Source: UBA7374 sp049890275 | GTDB lineage: Bacteria; Verrucomicrobiota; Verrucomicrobiia; Opitutales; Coraliomargaritaceae | DNA: 36,757 bases | Assembly (NCBI GenBank): GCA_049890275.1 | Contig: JBMHBT010000015.1 | Location: 1 to 36,757 of the forward strand | Direction of reading: 5' to 3' | Shown here: positions 8,089 to 17,103 of the stretch, piece after piece | How positions within the stretch are numbered: position 1 is the first letter of the stretch | How the letters are laid out: each line of letters begins with the position of its first letter | Notes under the pieces: model-generated | Database searches by the model: none | Told to the model about the DNA's origin: nothing | What the model saw: the letters and a program-made list of their open reading frames with translations, nothing else | Made by a program: the position numbers and the translations under genes

Positions 8089-9708
8089 CTAGGCTATACG
8101 ATACTTACGGGCAAGCGACAAACGATGGATCTTCGCATTATGCCTCACATCCACAGGAAAAGCTTTCGCAAAGAAAAACTGCTCAATTGGAGCCGTCTTT
8201 GCATTTGCTGCACCCAATTGACGCAGTGAAGTAACAAAGGACTCCCGCTCCCTCTTATTTACTGGCATTGCACCCGCTTCAGGCTCAACTACTAATCCTG
8301 CGCACCCATTTCCCAAATCAATCAATGCCGATCGAAATACTTTTGAATGTTGATTGAAAATCGCTTCACAACAATCCGTATAAAGAGTCCCACCAGATGT
8401 GAGCACCCGCTCGGCCTTCCGACCGCAAAACCAGAGCCGCCCCCCCTCTTCCAGCCAGCCAAGGTCTCCCATACGATGCCAGCAAGACGCCCCATCGGAA
8501 ATCTTTGAACCTGCATCCGCCACCGGAAGATTGTCATAACTTTGCGTCACTGAAGGGCCTCGAACAACAATTTCACCAATTTCACCCAGACCCAACTGGC
8601 GCGCTTGAGACATTGACTCGATCGAACCGTCCACCGGTTCAACAATTCGCACTTCAACACCCGGCAGAGGAAGACCAACACATGTCCCCTCTCCCATCTC
8701 TGTGCGTGAGCCCGTCTCCTCAAGGACTTCAGTGGCTGAGATAGAACTAACCGGCAGAGCTTCTGTCGCTCCATAAGGAGTATGGATTTCTCCGTTAGGC
8801 ACCACCGTCTTCAATTGTTTCAATAAAGACGGCGGTGCCGCTGCCCCAGCCATCAGGATACGGCGTATACTCGGTAAAGTCACCCCACGACTTTGACAGT
8901 AACGGGCAATCTTCGACCATAAAGCGGGAGAGCCAAAACTATTGGTCACCTCATTTTGTAGAATGGCGGCGACAATCTTTGCCGGATCAACCTTTGCAGG
9001 ACGACTGGGATCCATTTCCGGAACAACAGTACACATGCCTAAGGCCGGGTTAAACAGTGCGAAAACAGGCAGCATTGGTAAATCGATTTCACCAGGAGTG
9101 ATTCCATATTGTTGGCGAATCGCCGTCACTTGGGCAGCAAACATTCCATGTGTGTAGCACACCCCCTTCGCTGGTCCCGTCGATCCGGAGGTGAATAAAA
9201 TTGCCGCCAACTCGTCCTCACCGGAATCGACCACCGGATAGGCACCCAATGCGGTAGAAGAGTTGATCTGAATAGAGAATCTTTGATCTACTGCAATCTT
9301 ACCCCGTAATTGCCTAAAATTGCCGGGTAGAATTCGTGACAACCAAATCGCTTTTGGAATTCCCACCAAAACCTCCGGATTTGTATGCCGTACGCAGCGC
9401 AAAAACTGCTGTAAGCCCATTCCCGGATCGATCACCACAGGAACCGCACCGATCTTGAACAGAGCAAATACAATGCGAATCAGATCCAACCCCGGCCGTA
9501 CCATTAACAACACACGTGTACCTCGCTGCACTCCCGCTTTACTAAAATAATGTGCGGCACAAGAGGCTTCCTTTTCCAATTCCACAAAGCTGCGTTCGAT
9601 GTAATGAATCGATCCATTGGACAACTGCCCCTGCGGTACGCGCAAGGCCACCCCGTTCGGATGCAGTTCGGCTTGATCCGAAAGGTATTGAGCAACGTTT
9701 ACTGCCAT
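8089..9708 (-). CDS. oleC: Olefin beta-lactone synthetase OleC (AMP-forming ligase family)
   Basis: OleC adenylates the beta-hydroxy acid made by OleD and closes it to a beta-lactone, which OleB then decarboxylates to a cis-olefin. Visible motifs: the ATP loop LFTSGSTGPAKGV at about residue 180, YGATEALPVS, and the hinge region DLGWLEEGGRLWFCGRKAERV. The early blocks LLMVRPGLDL and FALFKIGAVPVVIDPGMG are characteristic of OleC among acyl-CoA-synthetase-like proteins. The start is the ATG at 9708; a TTG two codons earlier is less likely. oleA and oleB are not next to it: a tatD gene lies upstream on the other strand. The missing partners should be elsewhere in the genome. Confidence 0.87.
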   Translation of the reverse strand: MAVNVAQYLSDQAELHPNGVALRVPQGQLSNGSIHYIERSFVELEKEASCAAHYFSKAGVQRGTRVLLMVRPGLDLIRIVFALFKIGAVPVVIDPGMGLQQFLRCVRHTNPEVLVGIPKAIWLSRILPGNFRQLRGKIAVDQRFSIQINSSTALGAYPVVDSGEDELAAILFTSGSTGPAKGVCYTHGMFAAQVTAIRQQYGITPGEIDLPMLPVFALFNPALGMCTVVPEMDPSRPAKVDPAKIVAAILQNEVTNSFGSPALWSKIARYCQSRGVTLPSIRRILMAGAAAPPSLLKQLKTVVPNGEIHTPYGATEALPVSSISATEVLEETGSRTEMGEGTCVGLPLPGVEVRIVEPVDGSIESMSQARQLGLGEIGEIVVRGPSVTQSYDNLPVADAGSKISDGASCWHRMGDLGWLEEGGRLWFCGRKAERVLTSGGTLYTDCCEAIFNQHSKVFRSALIDLGNGCAGLVVEPEAGAMPVNKRERESFVTSLRQLGAANAKTAPIEQFFFAKAFPVDVRHNAKIHRLSLARKYRIA

Positions 9709-9830
9709 TTCCAAGATATTGTTGAATCTCTTAATTTAAATACCCTCTCAAGCTAGGTAGAGCCATCTTAGGGTCAAGGCTAGCTACCAATACTTGCTAC
9801 CCAAACACATCCCAGCCTATACTCATCAAA

Positions 9831-10631
9831 ATGATTCAGCCGCTCTATGATGCACATGTCCATTTGGCAGCACCCTCTCTACTCGAAAAACAAGAGGAAA
9901 TTTTTGCCACTCTCTCAGAAATTCAAGTAGAGAAAATCGTCTGTAATGGAACTAGTCCGGAAGACTGGCCAGAAGTCTTAAACTTGGCCCAGAGCCATTC
10001 CATGGTCTTGCCAGCAATCGGCTTACATCCTTGGAAAGTCCAGCAAACCCAAGCCGATTGGAAATCTCATTTTATTCAGTGCTTACATAAAGGCGCCGCC
10101 GTCGTCGGCGAAATCGGTCTCGATCAATGGATCGAAGGATACGATAGTAAACGCCAACTAGATGCATTTCGCTTTCAGCTCAATGAAGCTGCCCAAAGAA
10201 ACCTTCCGGTTTCGATTCACTGCCTAAAAGCGATCGGTCCACTGATGGATACACTTCGAAATCATCCATTACCACCACGTGGCTTTCATCTTCACGCCTA
10301 TAACGGCCCACCGGAACTCCTTCGAGAACTCGTCTCACTCGGCGCATTTTTCTCCTTCAACGCCGGTCAACTCAAACCCAACCGCACAAAAATCCTCCAT
10401 AATATCTGCTCAGTGCCTGCAGAGCGTCTACTAATTGAAACCGATGCACCCGACTTTCTGCCCTCGACCGAGCAACGCCCACACCAACTAAACAATTTAA
10501 AATACAACCATCCCGCTAACCTAAAAGCAGGATACCATGCAATCGCTACAATCCGAAAAACGGATCTGGACGAACTGATCGCGCAAGTCGGAGCTAATTT
10601 CCGACGCTACTTTCTTGCCTCCAACCGCTAG
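9831..10631 (+). CDS. TatD-family metal-dependent hydrolase/DNase
   Basis: TatD proteins are cytosolic TIM-barrel hydrolases with 3'-5' exonuclease activity on DNA and RNA. All metal ligands are visible: His9 and His11 (DAHVH), Glu94 (GEIGLD), His130 (VSIHC), His155 (FHLHAY) and Asp205 (TDAPDF). At 266 residues the length is normal. The start at 9831 gives the usual N-terminal strand directly before DAHVH. It is divergent from oleC (about 120 bases between) and converges with mlaA (29 bases between stops). Confidence 0.9.
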   Translation: MIQPLYDAHVHLAAPSLLEKQEEIFATLSEIQVEKIVCNGTSPEDWPEVLNLAQSHSMVLPAIGLHPWKVQQTQADWKSHFIQCLHKGAAVVGEIGLDQWIEGYDSKRQLDAFRFQLNEAAQRNLPVSIHCLKAIGPLMDTLRNHPLPPRGFHLHAYNGPPELLRELVSLGAFFSFNAGQLKPNRTKILHNICSVPAERLLIETDAPDFLPSTEQRPHQLNNLKYNHPANLKAGYHAIATIRKTDLDELIAQVGANFRRYFLASNR

Positions 10632-10660
10632 CTTGCACAAGCCAGATGACCGAAATAAAA

Positions 10661-11425
10661 CTACTTCTCGATTAAAGAACGCCTGTACTGCGTAAACGCG
10701 TTCTTCAAAGAGCTATATGGATCAATCGCCGAACCTTTCATCTGCTCATACAGTTCCAGAATCGACGGCAACATCGATACACCCTTACCCACGCTGTAAA
10801 CGACTCTCTCTTCCGAATCCAAAACGCTGAACGGCTCGACCCAAGGGCTGACCGCACGATCCCCCAACAGCCCGAAAAGATCTCTAACATTGGATGGCCC
10901 CATAAAAGGCAGAACCAAGTAGGCCCCTTCGCCTAAGCCCCAACTACCCAAGGCCTGACCCATGTCTTCGTTTTCTATCTTTTGTAAACAATCGGCATCC
11001 GAGGCTAAATCGAGCACGCCAAACAAACCGGCAGTTGAATTCACCACAAAACGCCGCGTCTCTAACCAAGCCCCATCCACTCGTCCCTGTAAAAGATTGC
11101 CCGTTAAACGAACCGGAAATCGAAGGTTATCGAAAAAATTTTCAACCCCTTGACGAGCGGAGTTGGGTAATAATTCATACGTATCGGAAACCGGCTCTCC
11201 CAAATAAGTATAAACAAAATCATTAAAACAAAAGATCACTCGGTTGACCGATTCAAGGGGGTCACTCACTAAGGTTGAGTCATCCAATTCTTCCTCAAAA
11301 AGGTCTTCTTCCGACAGCACATCGGAAGTCTCCTGAGCATGAGCCCAGCAACTGCAGAAAACTAACAGTAAATAAACCGGTAAGGTTTGAAGACTACAGT
11401 GAAAGCTGGGCGGTACTATCTTCAT
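10661..11425 (-). CDS. mlaA: MlaA/VacJ-family outer membrane lipid-asymmetry protein
   Basis: MlaA removes mislocalised phospholipids from the outer leaflet of the outer membrane and hands them to periplasmic MlaC. The family core is present: DPLESVNRVIFCFND, the FFDNLRFP.RL.N block, the RFVVNSTAGLFGVLD stretch and the WGLGEGAYLVLPFMGPSNVRDLFG motif. The N-terminus is a signal peptide ending around CWAHA; there is no clean lipobox, although Cys residues lie near the cleavage region, so lipidation is uncertain. The start at 11425 overlaps the mlaC 3' end by 32 bases and is supported by a good ribosome site (11436-11441). It is the last gene of the mla operon. Confidence 0.92.
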   Translation of the reverse strand: MKIVPPSFHCSLQTLPVYLLLVFCSCWAHAQETSDVLSEEDLFEEELDDSTLVSDPLESVNRVIFCFNDFVYTYLGEPVSDTYELLPNSARQGVENFFDNLRFPVRLTGNLLQGRVDGAWLETRRFVVNSTAGLFGVLDLASDADCLQKIENEDMGQALGSWGLGEGAYLVLPFMGPSNVRDLFGLLGDRAVSPWVEPFSVLDSEERVVYSVGKGVSMLPSILELYEQMKGSAIDPYSSLKNAFTQYRRSLIEK

Positions 11426-12011
11426 TGGTGAGCTTCTCCTTAAGCTTACGGATCAAACTAGCTCCGTCGCTGCGACGGAAGTGGTCGTTGAATTGTTGGC
11501 GGTAGTTAGAAACAAAGCTGATATCCTCAGCGACAATATCATAAATCTGCCATCCTGAAGCGAGCTTTCCCAAACGGTAGTCTACATTATAGCTCGTGCC
11601 CTCCACCTTAATCACTGAAGAGATACGGACACGTTTATCCGACTCGTAGACAGTTTTTCCATACCGAATCTTCGGTTTTTCAATTCCTGAGGAGAGCCGA
11701 TCATACGTTACTTTAATGACGAGCTGATCAAAAAGCGAGAGCACTTCCTCTTGCTCTTCTGTTGAAAGTTTCTTCCAGTTACGCCCCATTGCGCGGCGCA
11801 TAATAATACTCAGATCATAGCTTTCAGCGAGTAATGCAGCAATTCGTATACGCTTTTCCTCGCCCGATTTTTCCGCCGCATCGGCCTCATAGAAAATATC
11901 CAGCGCAGCATCAATCGTCTTCTCCAATTGGACTGCTGGATCCTCCGTCGCGTGAAGAAAGACGGGGAATAACACTAAAGCGAAAGACAAGAGGATTTGT
12001 TTACAATTCAT
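11394..12011 (-). CDS. mlaC: MlaC/Ttg2D-family periplasmic phospholipid carrier
   Basis: MlaC is the periplasmic shuttle that carries phospholipid between MlaA and the inner membrane MlaFED complex. A signal peptide (residues 1-21, hydrophobic LLSFALVLFPVFLHA) precedes the mature helical/beta domain. Family blocks are RIAALLAESYDLSIIMRRAMGRNWKKLS and the C-terminal WQIYDIVAEDISFVSNYRQQF stretch, which contains the usual VxVEGxSxVxxYR-type ending. The length of 205 residues is typical. It starts 21 bases after the mlaD stop. Confidence 0.92.
   Translation of the reverse strand: MNCKQILLSFALVLFPVFLHATEDPAVQLEKTIDAALDIFYEADAAEKSGEEKRIRIAALLAESYDLSIIMRRAMGRNWKKLSTEEQEEVLSLFDQLVIKVTYDRLSSGIEKPKIRYGKTVYESDKRVRISSVIKVEGTSYNVDYRLGKLASGWQIYDIVAEDISFVSNYRQQFNDHFRRSDGASLIRKLKEKLTNEDSTAQLSL
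11436..11441 (-). promoter_or_regulatory. mlaA: Ribosome binding site deciding the mlaA start
   Basis: AAGGAG on the minus strand, 10 bases before the ATG at 11425. It lies inside the mlaC coding region and supports the 32-base gene overlap, implying translational coupling. Confidence 0.65.
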
Positions 12012-12032
12012 GATCGTCGATTTCTAGTATCT

Positions 12033-12491
12033 TTAATCTTCACGCTCGTCAAGTCCACCCATGGCAAAACGACTGATCAGACCTTCAATATCCAGAGGCG
12101 ACTCCGTATCTAAGATCAGGTCATTTGGCTCCAGTGGAAGACCGGACCCGCCGGGCATCAAGTTGATGTAGCGGTCTCCAATCAAGCCAGAGGTTTTTAC
12201 CGATGCTATCGTATCATCATCTAGCTCGATTCCACTGTTAATTTCCAGAGTCACACGAGCATAGAAGTCTCCATTCAGGTCAATCTTCTTGACGGTTCCC
12301 ACACGTACTCCGGCTATTTCAACCCGGCTCCCGGGGTTGACCCCGGCTGCGCTACTGAATTGAGCATGTAGTAAATAGGACCCGTTATTAAACAGGCGTG
12401 CTCCACCTACTTGAAAGGATAGGTATAACACGGCGGCAAGGCCGATAATAACAAAGACTCCGGCAATTATTTCAGTATTACGTTGGGTCAT
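12033..12491 (-). CDS. mlaD: MlaD-family MCE-domain lipid transport protein
   Basis: MlaD is the inner-membrane-anchored ring of MCE domains that passes lipid to the ABC permease. One N-terminal membrane helix (about 8-30) is followed by a single MCE domain with LHAQFSSAAGVNPGSRVEIAGVRVGTVKKIDL and a SGLIGDRYINLMPGG end. At 152 residues it matches the usual short single-MCE form. Its ATG overlaps the mlaF stop codon (ATGA, 12488-12491), a sign of translational coupling. Confidence 0.94.
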   Translation of the reverse strand: MTQRNTEIIAGVFVIIGLAAVLYLSFQVGGARLFNNGSYLLHAQFSSAAGVNPGSRVEIAGVRVGTVKKIDLNGDFYARVTLEINSGIELDDDTIASVKTSGLIGDRYINLMPGGSGLPLEPNDLILDTESPLDIEGLISRFAMGGLDERED

Positions 12492-13264
12492 AATGCACCT
12501 CCAAAGGTTTGTACTTTTCTGTTTGGACTATACTTCGACTTGTTTAAAAATTCGACGACTTCTGGCTGTGTTCCGGACTCCAACTCCTTAGAGGTTCCGT
12601 AGAAGCGGATGTTTCCCCTATCCAGCCAGGCCACTCGATCACTAATCTGAAAAACTTCCGGGATATCATGACTGACGAGTAATGCGGTAAAGCCGTATTT
12701 CGCACAATACTCTGCAATAAGATCAAAGACACCGAACTTCCGCTCCGGATCCAAGCCCGTAGTCGGCTCGTCAAAAAGAACCAATTCCGGATCCGTCACC
12801 AAGGCTCGAGCAAAAGCCACTCGCTTCTGCATCCCTCCGGATAATTCTCCCGGATAGCGTCCCATCGAATCCGCAAGATCCAATTGTTCAAGCAAGCTCT
12901 CAACCTTTTCCCGGACTTCCTTGAACTTCATTTTTCCTGTCTCGACCAAAGGCAACGCCACGTTATCCAGTGCCGTCAGCGAATCAAAGAGTGCATTGTT
13001 CTGAAACATGTAGCTAAAACGCAGGCGATCCTTTTCACCTTGCGATTGATTCTGCTGAAACGGTCTACCCTGATGGAGCACTTCACCGGCATCTGCTTCG
13101 GTGATCCCTGCAAGACACTTAAGCAATACGGATTTGCCCGTACCACTCTTTCCTACAATCGTTGTCACTTTCCCGCGGGCTACAGAGAGATCAATTCCGT
13201 CCAAAACCTTCACCGGACCGAAGTGCTTCTTCAAACCTCTGATTTCTAAAAGTGAGTGATTCAT
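12488..13264 (-). CDS. mlaF: MlaF-family ABC transporter ATPase
   Basis: The ATPase that drives lipid movement through MlaE at the cytosolic face. It has the Walker A loop VGKSGTGKSVLLK, a Q-loop in SYMFQNNALF, the ABC signature LSGGMQKRVAFARAL, Walker B LVLFDEPTTGLDP and the switch His in LVSHD. The start at 13264 (MNHSLLEIRGLKKHF) is chosen over a frame reaching 13333, which would run into mlaE. It lies 11 bases after the mlaE stop and overlaps mlaD by 4 bases. No MlaB (STAS) gene, which binds MlaF in Proteobacteria, is found here. Confidence 0.94.
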   Translation of the reverse strand: MNHSLLEIRGLKKHFGPVKVLDGIDLSVARGKVTTIVGKSGTGKSVLLKCLAGITEADAGEVLHQGRPFQQNQSQGEKDRLRFSYMFQNNALFDSLTALDNVALPLVETGKMKFKEVREKVESLLEQLDLADSMGRYPGELSGGMQKRVAFARALVTDPELVLFDEPTTGLDPERKFGVFDLIAEYCAKYGFTALLVSHDIPEVFQISDRVAWLDRGNIRFYGTSKELESGTQPEVVEFLNKSKYSPNRKVQTFGGAL

Positions 13265-13275
13265 CTTCAAAAAAA

Positions 13276-14052
13276 TTAGTGCAGTAGGGAAGTGATGACA
13301 TAATCTGAGGCAAGTACCATCACGCTCGACCAAACGACCGCTCGGGTAGTCGATTCACTCACCCCGCGTACTCCGCGAAGACTTGATTTACGGTGAGTAT
13401 TAAAGCCACGGTATGTACAGATTGCGATAGTTAGAAAGCCAAAGACCAAGGACTTTATAAAACCACCGCAGACATCGGACCATTCCACACTCTGAAAGAC
13501 ACCTTTCCAATAGACCCCTGAATCCAAATTGAGCAAGACACTTCCGGACAAATAGCCCCCAAAGATTGCAATCAAATCAAACACCGCTGTGAGCATTGGG
13601 AAACATATCATAGCTGCCAACAAACGAGGTGCCACTAAAAATCCGCGTGGATCAATCCCCATCGTTTGCAGGGCGTCCACTTGTTCATCATTTCGCTGGA
13701 TTCCCAACTCAGAAGCCAGTGCTGAACCGGCCTGACCCACAATCATCAAAGCAGCTAGTACCGGACCCAGTTCACGCACCAATGTTAAGGATACGGCTGT
13801 ACCCAAAACACCCTCGGAACCAAACATCACCAGAGTATAATACAGCTGTAAGCCGAGCACCAAACCTGTAAAGAGGCCCACAATCGAAACAATCGCCAGA
13901 CATCGCGCACCAATCTCATGAGTTGATATCGCCAATTTATGCAATCGACGACGCTGCTTCGCGAATAAGCCTAGTGAGCCTAGCGAAAAAAGGACAAACT
14001 CACCCAATTCACTGACTATACTCGTAGCAAAACGGCCGACTATTTGAAACAT
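13276..14052 (-). CDS. mlaE: MlaE-family ABC transporter permease
   Basis: The integral inner-membrane permease of the Mla system. It shows the family blocks ALMIVGQAGSALASELGIQRNDEQVDALQTMGIDP (EQ loop with the conserved Glu-Leu-Gly pattern) and several membrane helices before and after it. The ATG at 14052 gives 258 residues, the usual length. An alternative ATG at 14109 adds 19 residues, but its A is also the last base of the CCA tail of the tRNA-Gly gene; neither has a clear ribosome site. It is the first gene of mlaE-F-D-C-A and is probably read from the promoter of the tRNA or from within it. Confidence 0.9.
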   Translation of the reverse strand: MFQIVGRFATSIVSELGEFVLFSLGSLGLFAKQRRRLHKLAISTHEIGARCLAIVSIVGLFTGLVLGLQLYYTLVMFGSEGVLGTAVSLTLVRELGPVLAALMIVGQAGSALASELGIQRNDEQVDALQTMGIDPRGFLVAPRLLAAMICFPMLTAVFDLIAIFGGYLSGSVLLNLDSGVYWKGVFQSVEWSDVCGGFIKSLVFGFLTIAICTYRGFNTHRKSSLRGVRGVSESTTRAVVWSSVMVLASDYVITSLLH

Positions 14053-14107
14053 GGTGCCAGGCGGTGTGTCTTCGCACGCCAATACTCTTGAAGTAATAGG
14101 TTCTATC

Positions 14108-14182
<75 letters not shown>

Positions 14183-14233
14183 AAATTAGGATCGTAAGAA
14201 CAGCCGTACCCTCTATCCGCGTCAAGTCAGGAA

Positions 14234-14662
14234 TTAGTCTTCCAAGCCCTCTCGGCGCTCTTCAACAAAATCCTGTAAGATTAAAGCCGCAGCTCTGGAA
14301 TCAATTTCACCGCTTTTCCGGTCCGGCTTTTTCCGGCTGCCTCTGAAGCCCTGTTCTACCGCGTGGCTCGACAAGCGTTCATCAATACGATGTACCGGCA
14401 GCCGAAAACGCTTCTCCAACTGTGCAATGAAAACGTCCACTTCCTTCGCTTTAAAACCAACACTACCATTCATATTCAAAGGGTAGCCCACTACCAATTG
14501 CTCAATACTGCGCGCTTCAATCGTAGCTTCAATCTGTCGCATTCGCCCTTTCTTGCTTGATGCGACTGCTGCAGGCAAAGGCACCGCCACACCGACCTCA
14601 TCCGCATAGGCTAGACCAATCCGCTTTTCGCCCCAATCAATGCCAAGAGTACGCATAGTCAT
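14234..14662 (-). CDS. ruvX: RuvX/YqgF-family putative pre-16S rRNA nuclease
   Basis: YqgF has an RNase H-like fold and takes part in 5' maturation of 16S rRNA; it was earlier proposed as a Holliday junction resolvase. The first acidic residue is in LGIDWGEKRIGLAYAD, then VVGYPLNMNGS and the DERLSS motif, and the final Asp in EIDSRAAALILQDF. The length of 142 is normal. Two ATGs compete (14662 and 14656); the second starts directly at MRTLGIDWG. It lies upstream of the tRNA-Gly and downstream of the mannose-1-phosphate guanylyltransferase gene. Confidence 0.93.
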   Translation of the reverse strand: MTMRTLGIDWGEKRIGLAYADEVGVAVPLPAAVASSKKGRMRQIEATIEARSIEQLVVGYPLNMNGSVGFKAKEVDVFIAQLEKRFRLPVHRIDERLSSHAVEQGFRGSRKKPDRKSGEIDSRAAALILQDFVEERREGLED

Positions 14663-14705
14663 ATGAGAAGCATGCCGGCGTCACAGCTCGAGCAAAAAGC
14701 AAAAC

Positions 14706-15797
14706 TTACATGAGGCTGCGATAAGCTTCCTGAGCGCCAATTGATTTCACCAGATCCTTTATCGATTGCGCCTTATCTTTATGGCAGATCAGCGTCGCAT
14801 CTTCTGTTCGGACAACAATCAAGTCCTCCACTCCGAGCAAGGCGACCAAATGGTCTGGATTCCGTGAGAAAACAATATTGCCCGAGGATGTTTCCAAATG
14901 AGCCTCCCCGCGAACTACATTACCCTGCTCATCTGCCGGATAATGTCGGGCTACGGCAGGCCATTCTCCCACGTCATCCCAATCAAAACCCGACTCAATC
15001 ATAACGACATTATCTGCCTTTTCAATGATCGCATAATCCACTGAGATCTTCTCCAGATTTGGATAATGCACAGCAAGTAGAGTATCCAAATCACCACCTG
15101 CAGATAAACCGGAGTCGATTTCTTGCAGAGAAGCCCACAACGAGGGTGTATTCGTAGCGAGTTCTTGAGTGATCACGGAGACCGACCAAACAAACATTCC
15201 GGCGTTCCAAAAGTAGTCTCCCGAGTCCAGATACGACTGAGCAGTTGCCTCATCTGGTTTTTCAACAAAACGTTCGACAGCAAAGACATTCTTTCCTGCA
15301 TAGCTACCCAAAGACGCTCCTTGCTGAATATACCCATACCCCGTAGCCGGATATTCCGCAGTGATGCCAATCGTCGCCAGCACCGGATTGGCCTCGGCCG
15401 CAGCAAAGGCAGTTTCCAGCGTCGACCGCAAACCGGCGGCATCGTGAATAACAGCATCTGCCGGAAGCATGGCAAAAGTCGCTGTTCGATCTTCCCTCTG
15501 CACAAGGATAGCCGCTAAACCAACCGCTGCTGCCGTATCGCGGCCCACCGGCTCACCGATCACTTTTTTCGGATCCAGTTGTGGACAGGATTCCAATACG
15601 GCCTCGCGCTGCTCTTGGTTTGTTATGACAAAAATATCGCTGGCATCGACCAGCCCCTCTAGACGTTTCACCGTCTGAAACAACATCGGCTTATCCCCGA
15701 CAATCGGTAATAATTGCTTGGGGCGTGCAAGACGACTTTCCGGCCAAAAGCGTTCTCCACGACCACCCGCCATGATGACTACGTATCGATTTCTCAT
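14706..15797 (-). CDS. Mannose-1-phosphate guanylyltransferase
   Basis: Makes GDP-mannose from mannose-1-phosphate and GTP for cell-surface polysaccharides and glycans. The nucleotidyl transferase signature is MAGGRGERFWPESRLARPKQLL at residues 9-30; the FVEKPD motif and the DYAIIEKADNVVMIESGFDWDDVGEW block follow, as in ManC-type enzymes. At 363 residues it lacks the C-terminal cupin isomerase domain of the two-domain ManC, so it is the single-function form. It is 43 bases upstream of ruvX on the same strand. No glycan gene cluster surrounds it. Confidence 0.92.
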   Translation of the reverse strand: MRNRYVVIMAGGRGERFWPESRLARPKQLLPIVGDKPMLFQTVKRLEGLVDASDIFVITNQEQREAVLESCPQLDPKKVIGEPVGRDTAAAVGLAAILVQREDRTATFAMLPADAVIHDAAGLRSTLETAFAAAEANPVLATIGITAEYPATGYGYIQQGASLGSYAGKNVFAVERFVEKPDEATAQSYLDSGDYFWNAGMFVWSVSVITQELATNTPSLWASLQEIDSGLSAGGDLDTLLAVHYPNLEKISVDYAIIEKADNVVMIESGFDWDDVGEWPAVARHYPADEQGNVVRGEAHLETSSGNIVFSRNPDHLVALLGVEDLIVVRTEDATLICHKDKAQSIKDLVKSIGAQEAYRSLM

Positions 15798-15860
15798 GGA
15801 CGTAAAGCTTGGAAGCCATTCATAAATAGCAAGTGCGAACTATCCTTAATGAGTATCCTC

Positions 15861-15892
15861 AAAAAATAAGGCCCTCCAATTTGGAGAGCCTT
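15861..15892 (-). terminator. Terminator of the small lipoprotein gene
   Basis: A stem AAGGC-CTCC(AA)/(TT)GGAG-GCCTT with one mismatch, followed on the minus strand by a T6 run (15866-15861), 34 bases past the stop codon of the lipoprotein gene. Confidence 0.85.
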
Positions 15893-15926
15893 GAAAAAAA
15901 GAGTATCCCGATTGGGGCAGTACAGA

Positions 15927-16187
15927 CTAGTAATCTTCAATCGTAACTAGGCCCCACAGAAGTGATTTCTTGTTACCTGTATAATTGGCACGTGGTGCAA
16001 TCTCGTCTGTGTTCATTCCGAAAGTGTTGAGGCCGGTATGCGAGTAGCTAGCTTTCTCCGACTTGTAAATACCAAGAATATTCGTCTCAGACTTACCGAG
16101 AGATGATTTGCCCGTGTCGCTAGTGCCGCAACCAGAGAATAGTACGACCGCAGAGGCCAAAAAGAAGCTTAGGATAAGTTTTTGCAT
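15927..16187 (-). CDS. Small predicted lipoprotein of unknown function
   Basis: An 86-residue protein with a lipoprotein signal peptide: hydrophobic LILSFFLASAVVLFSG, then Cys20 as the lipidation site (FSGC, a slightly relaxed lipobox). The mature part is about 67 residues, polar and Gly/Asn/Ser-rich, and ends WGLVTIEDY. No domain is recognised. There is no Asp at +2 (CGT), so in the Proteobacterial rule it would go to the outer membrane. It has its own strong terminator and is probably a single-gene unit. Function unknown. Confidence 0.75.
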   Translation of the reverse strand: MQKLILSFFLASAVVLFSGCGTSDTGKSSLGKSETNILGIYKSEKASYSHTGLNTFGMNTDEIAPRANYTGNKKSLLWGLVTIEDY

Positions 16188-16271
16188 AAGGTTTCAGAGT
16201 TAAAAATATACTAGTGAGCGGTTTTGCAGCGACTGGCAAGCGGTTTTTAACATTAGACTATAGGCAATCCA

Positions 16272-17027
16272 TCAAGAAGCCGCTTCTTCTTCCAACAAAC
16301 CATCAGCTAAATCCATATTGTGATGTACCGCCTTCACATCCTCCAGATCCTCCAGTTTTTCCACAAGGTGAAGCACCTTACGAGCCGTATCCTTATCACT
16401 GACAGGAACTTCTACATTCGGCAAATAAGCCAATTCTGAAGAAATTGTTTCAATTCCTTGGTCAGAAAGAGCCTGAGAAACTTTATCATACTCTGCCATC
16501 GGACAAATCACCTCAAAATGATCCTCTTCTGTGCGGATATCCTCAGCTCCCGCTTCTAAGGCAAGATCCATGAGCGTCTCCTCATCTGTCTGCGTGGATT
16601 CAATAATGAACTGACCCTTGCGATCAAACTGAAAGGCAACTGCTCCTACACCGGCCAAGTTTCCACCATTTTTTCCCATCGTACTGCGCACTTCAGATGC
16701 TGAGCGGTTCTTGTTGTCCGTAGTAATTTCAACAATTACACCCACGCCCCCGGCACCATAACCTTCGTAGAGGACTTCTTCGTAAATCACACCAGGTAAC
16801 TCGCCCGTACCTTTTTTGATCGCGCGATCTACGTTGTCTGCCGGCATGTTCGCTGCCTTAGCCTTTGCAATACAGGTACGAAGTCGGGGATTGAATGCCG
16901 GATCGCCCCCACCGCTGCGGGCAGCGAGAGTGATATCTTTGCTCAGTACGCTGAAAAGTTTACCGCGCTTGGCATCAGCGGCACCCTTGGCGCGTTTAAT
17001 TGTAGCCCATTTACTGTGTCCTGACAT
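16272..17027 (-). CDS. yebC: YebC/PmpR-TACO1 family protein
   Basis: A conserved cytosolic three-domain protein, long called a transcription regulator; family members have also been tied to translation of proline-rich stretches. The N-terminus MSGHSKWATIKRAKGAADAKRGKLFSVLSKDI is diagnostic, as are NMPADNVDRAIKKGTGE and YEGYGAGGVGVIVEITTDNKNR. The C-terminal domain includes the PNVEVPVSD stretch. The length of 251 is normal. It follows yidC by 76 bases on the same strand and may belong to the same transcript. Confidence 0.95.
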   Translation of the reverse strand: MSGHSKWATIKRAKGAADAKRGKLFSVLSKDITLAARSGGGDPAFNPRLRTCIAKAKAANMPADNVDRAIKKGTGELPGVIYEEVLYEGYGAGGVGVIVEITTDNKNRSASEVRSTMGKNGGNLAGVGAVAFQFDRKGQFIIESTQTDEETLMDLALEAGAEDIRTEEDHFEVICPMAEYDKVSQALSDQGIETISSELAYLPNVEVPVSDKDTARKVLHLVEKLEDLEDVKAVHHNMDLADGLLEEEAAS

Positions 17028-17103
17028 ATAAAGTGCGATTCGGGGTGAAAATGATAATCGTGTAGATGCTTAGCACTCTGAAAGATCGAGCAAATAGGTT
17101 CAA

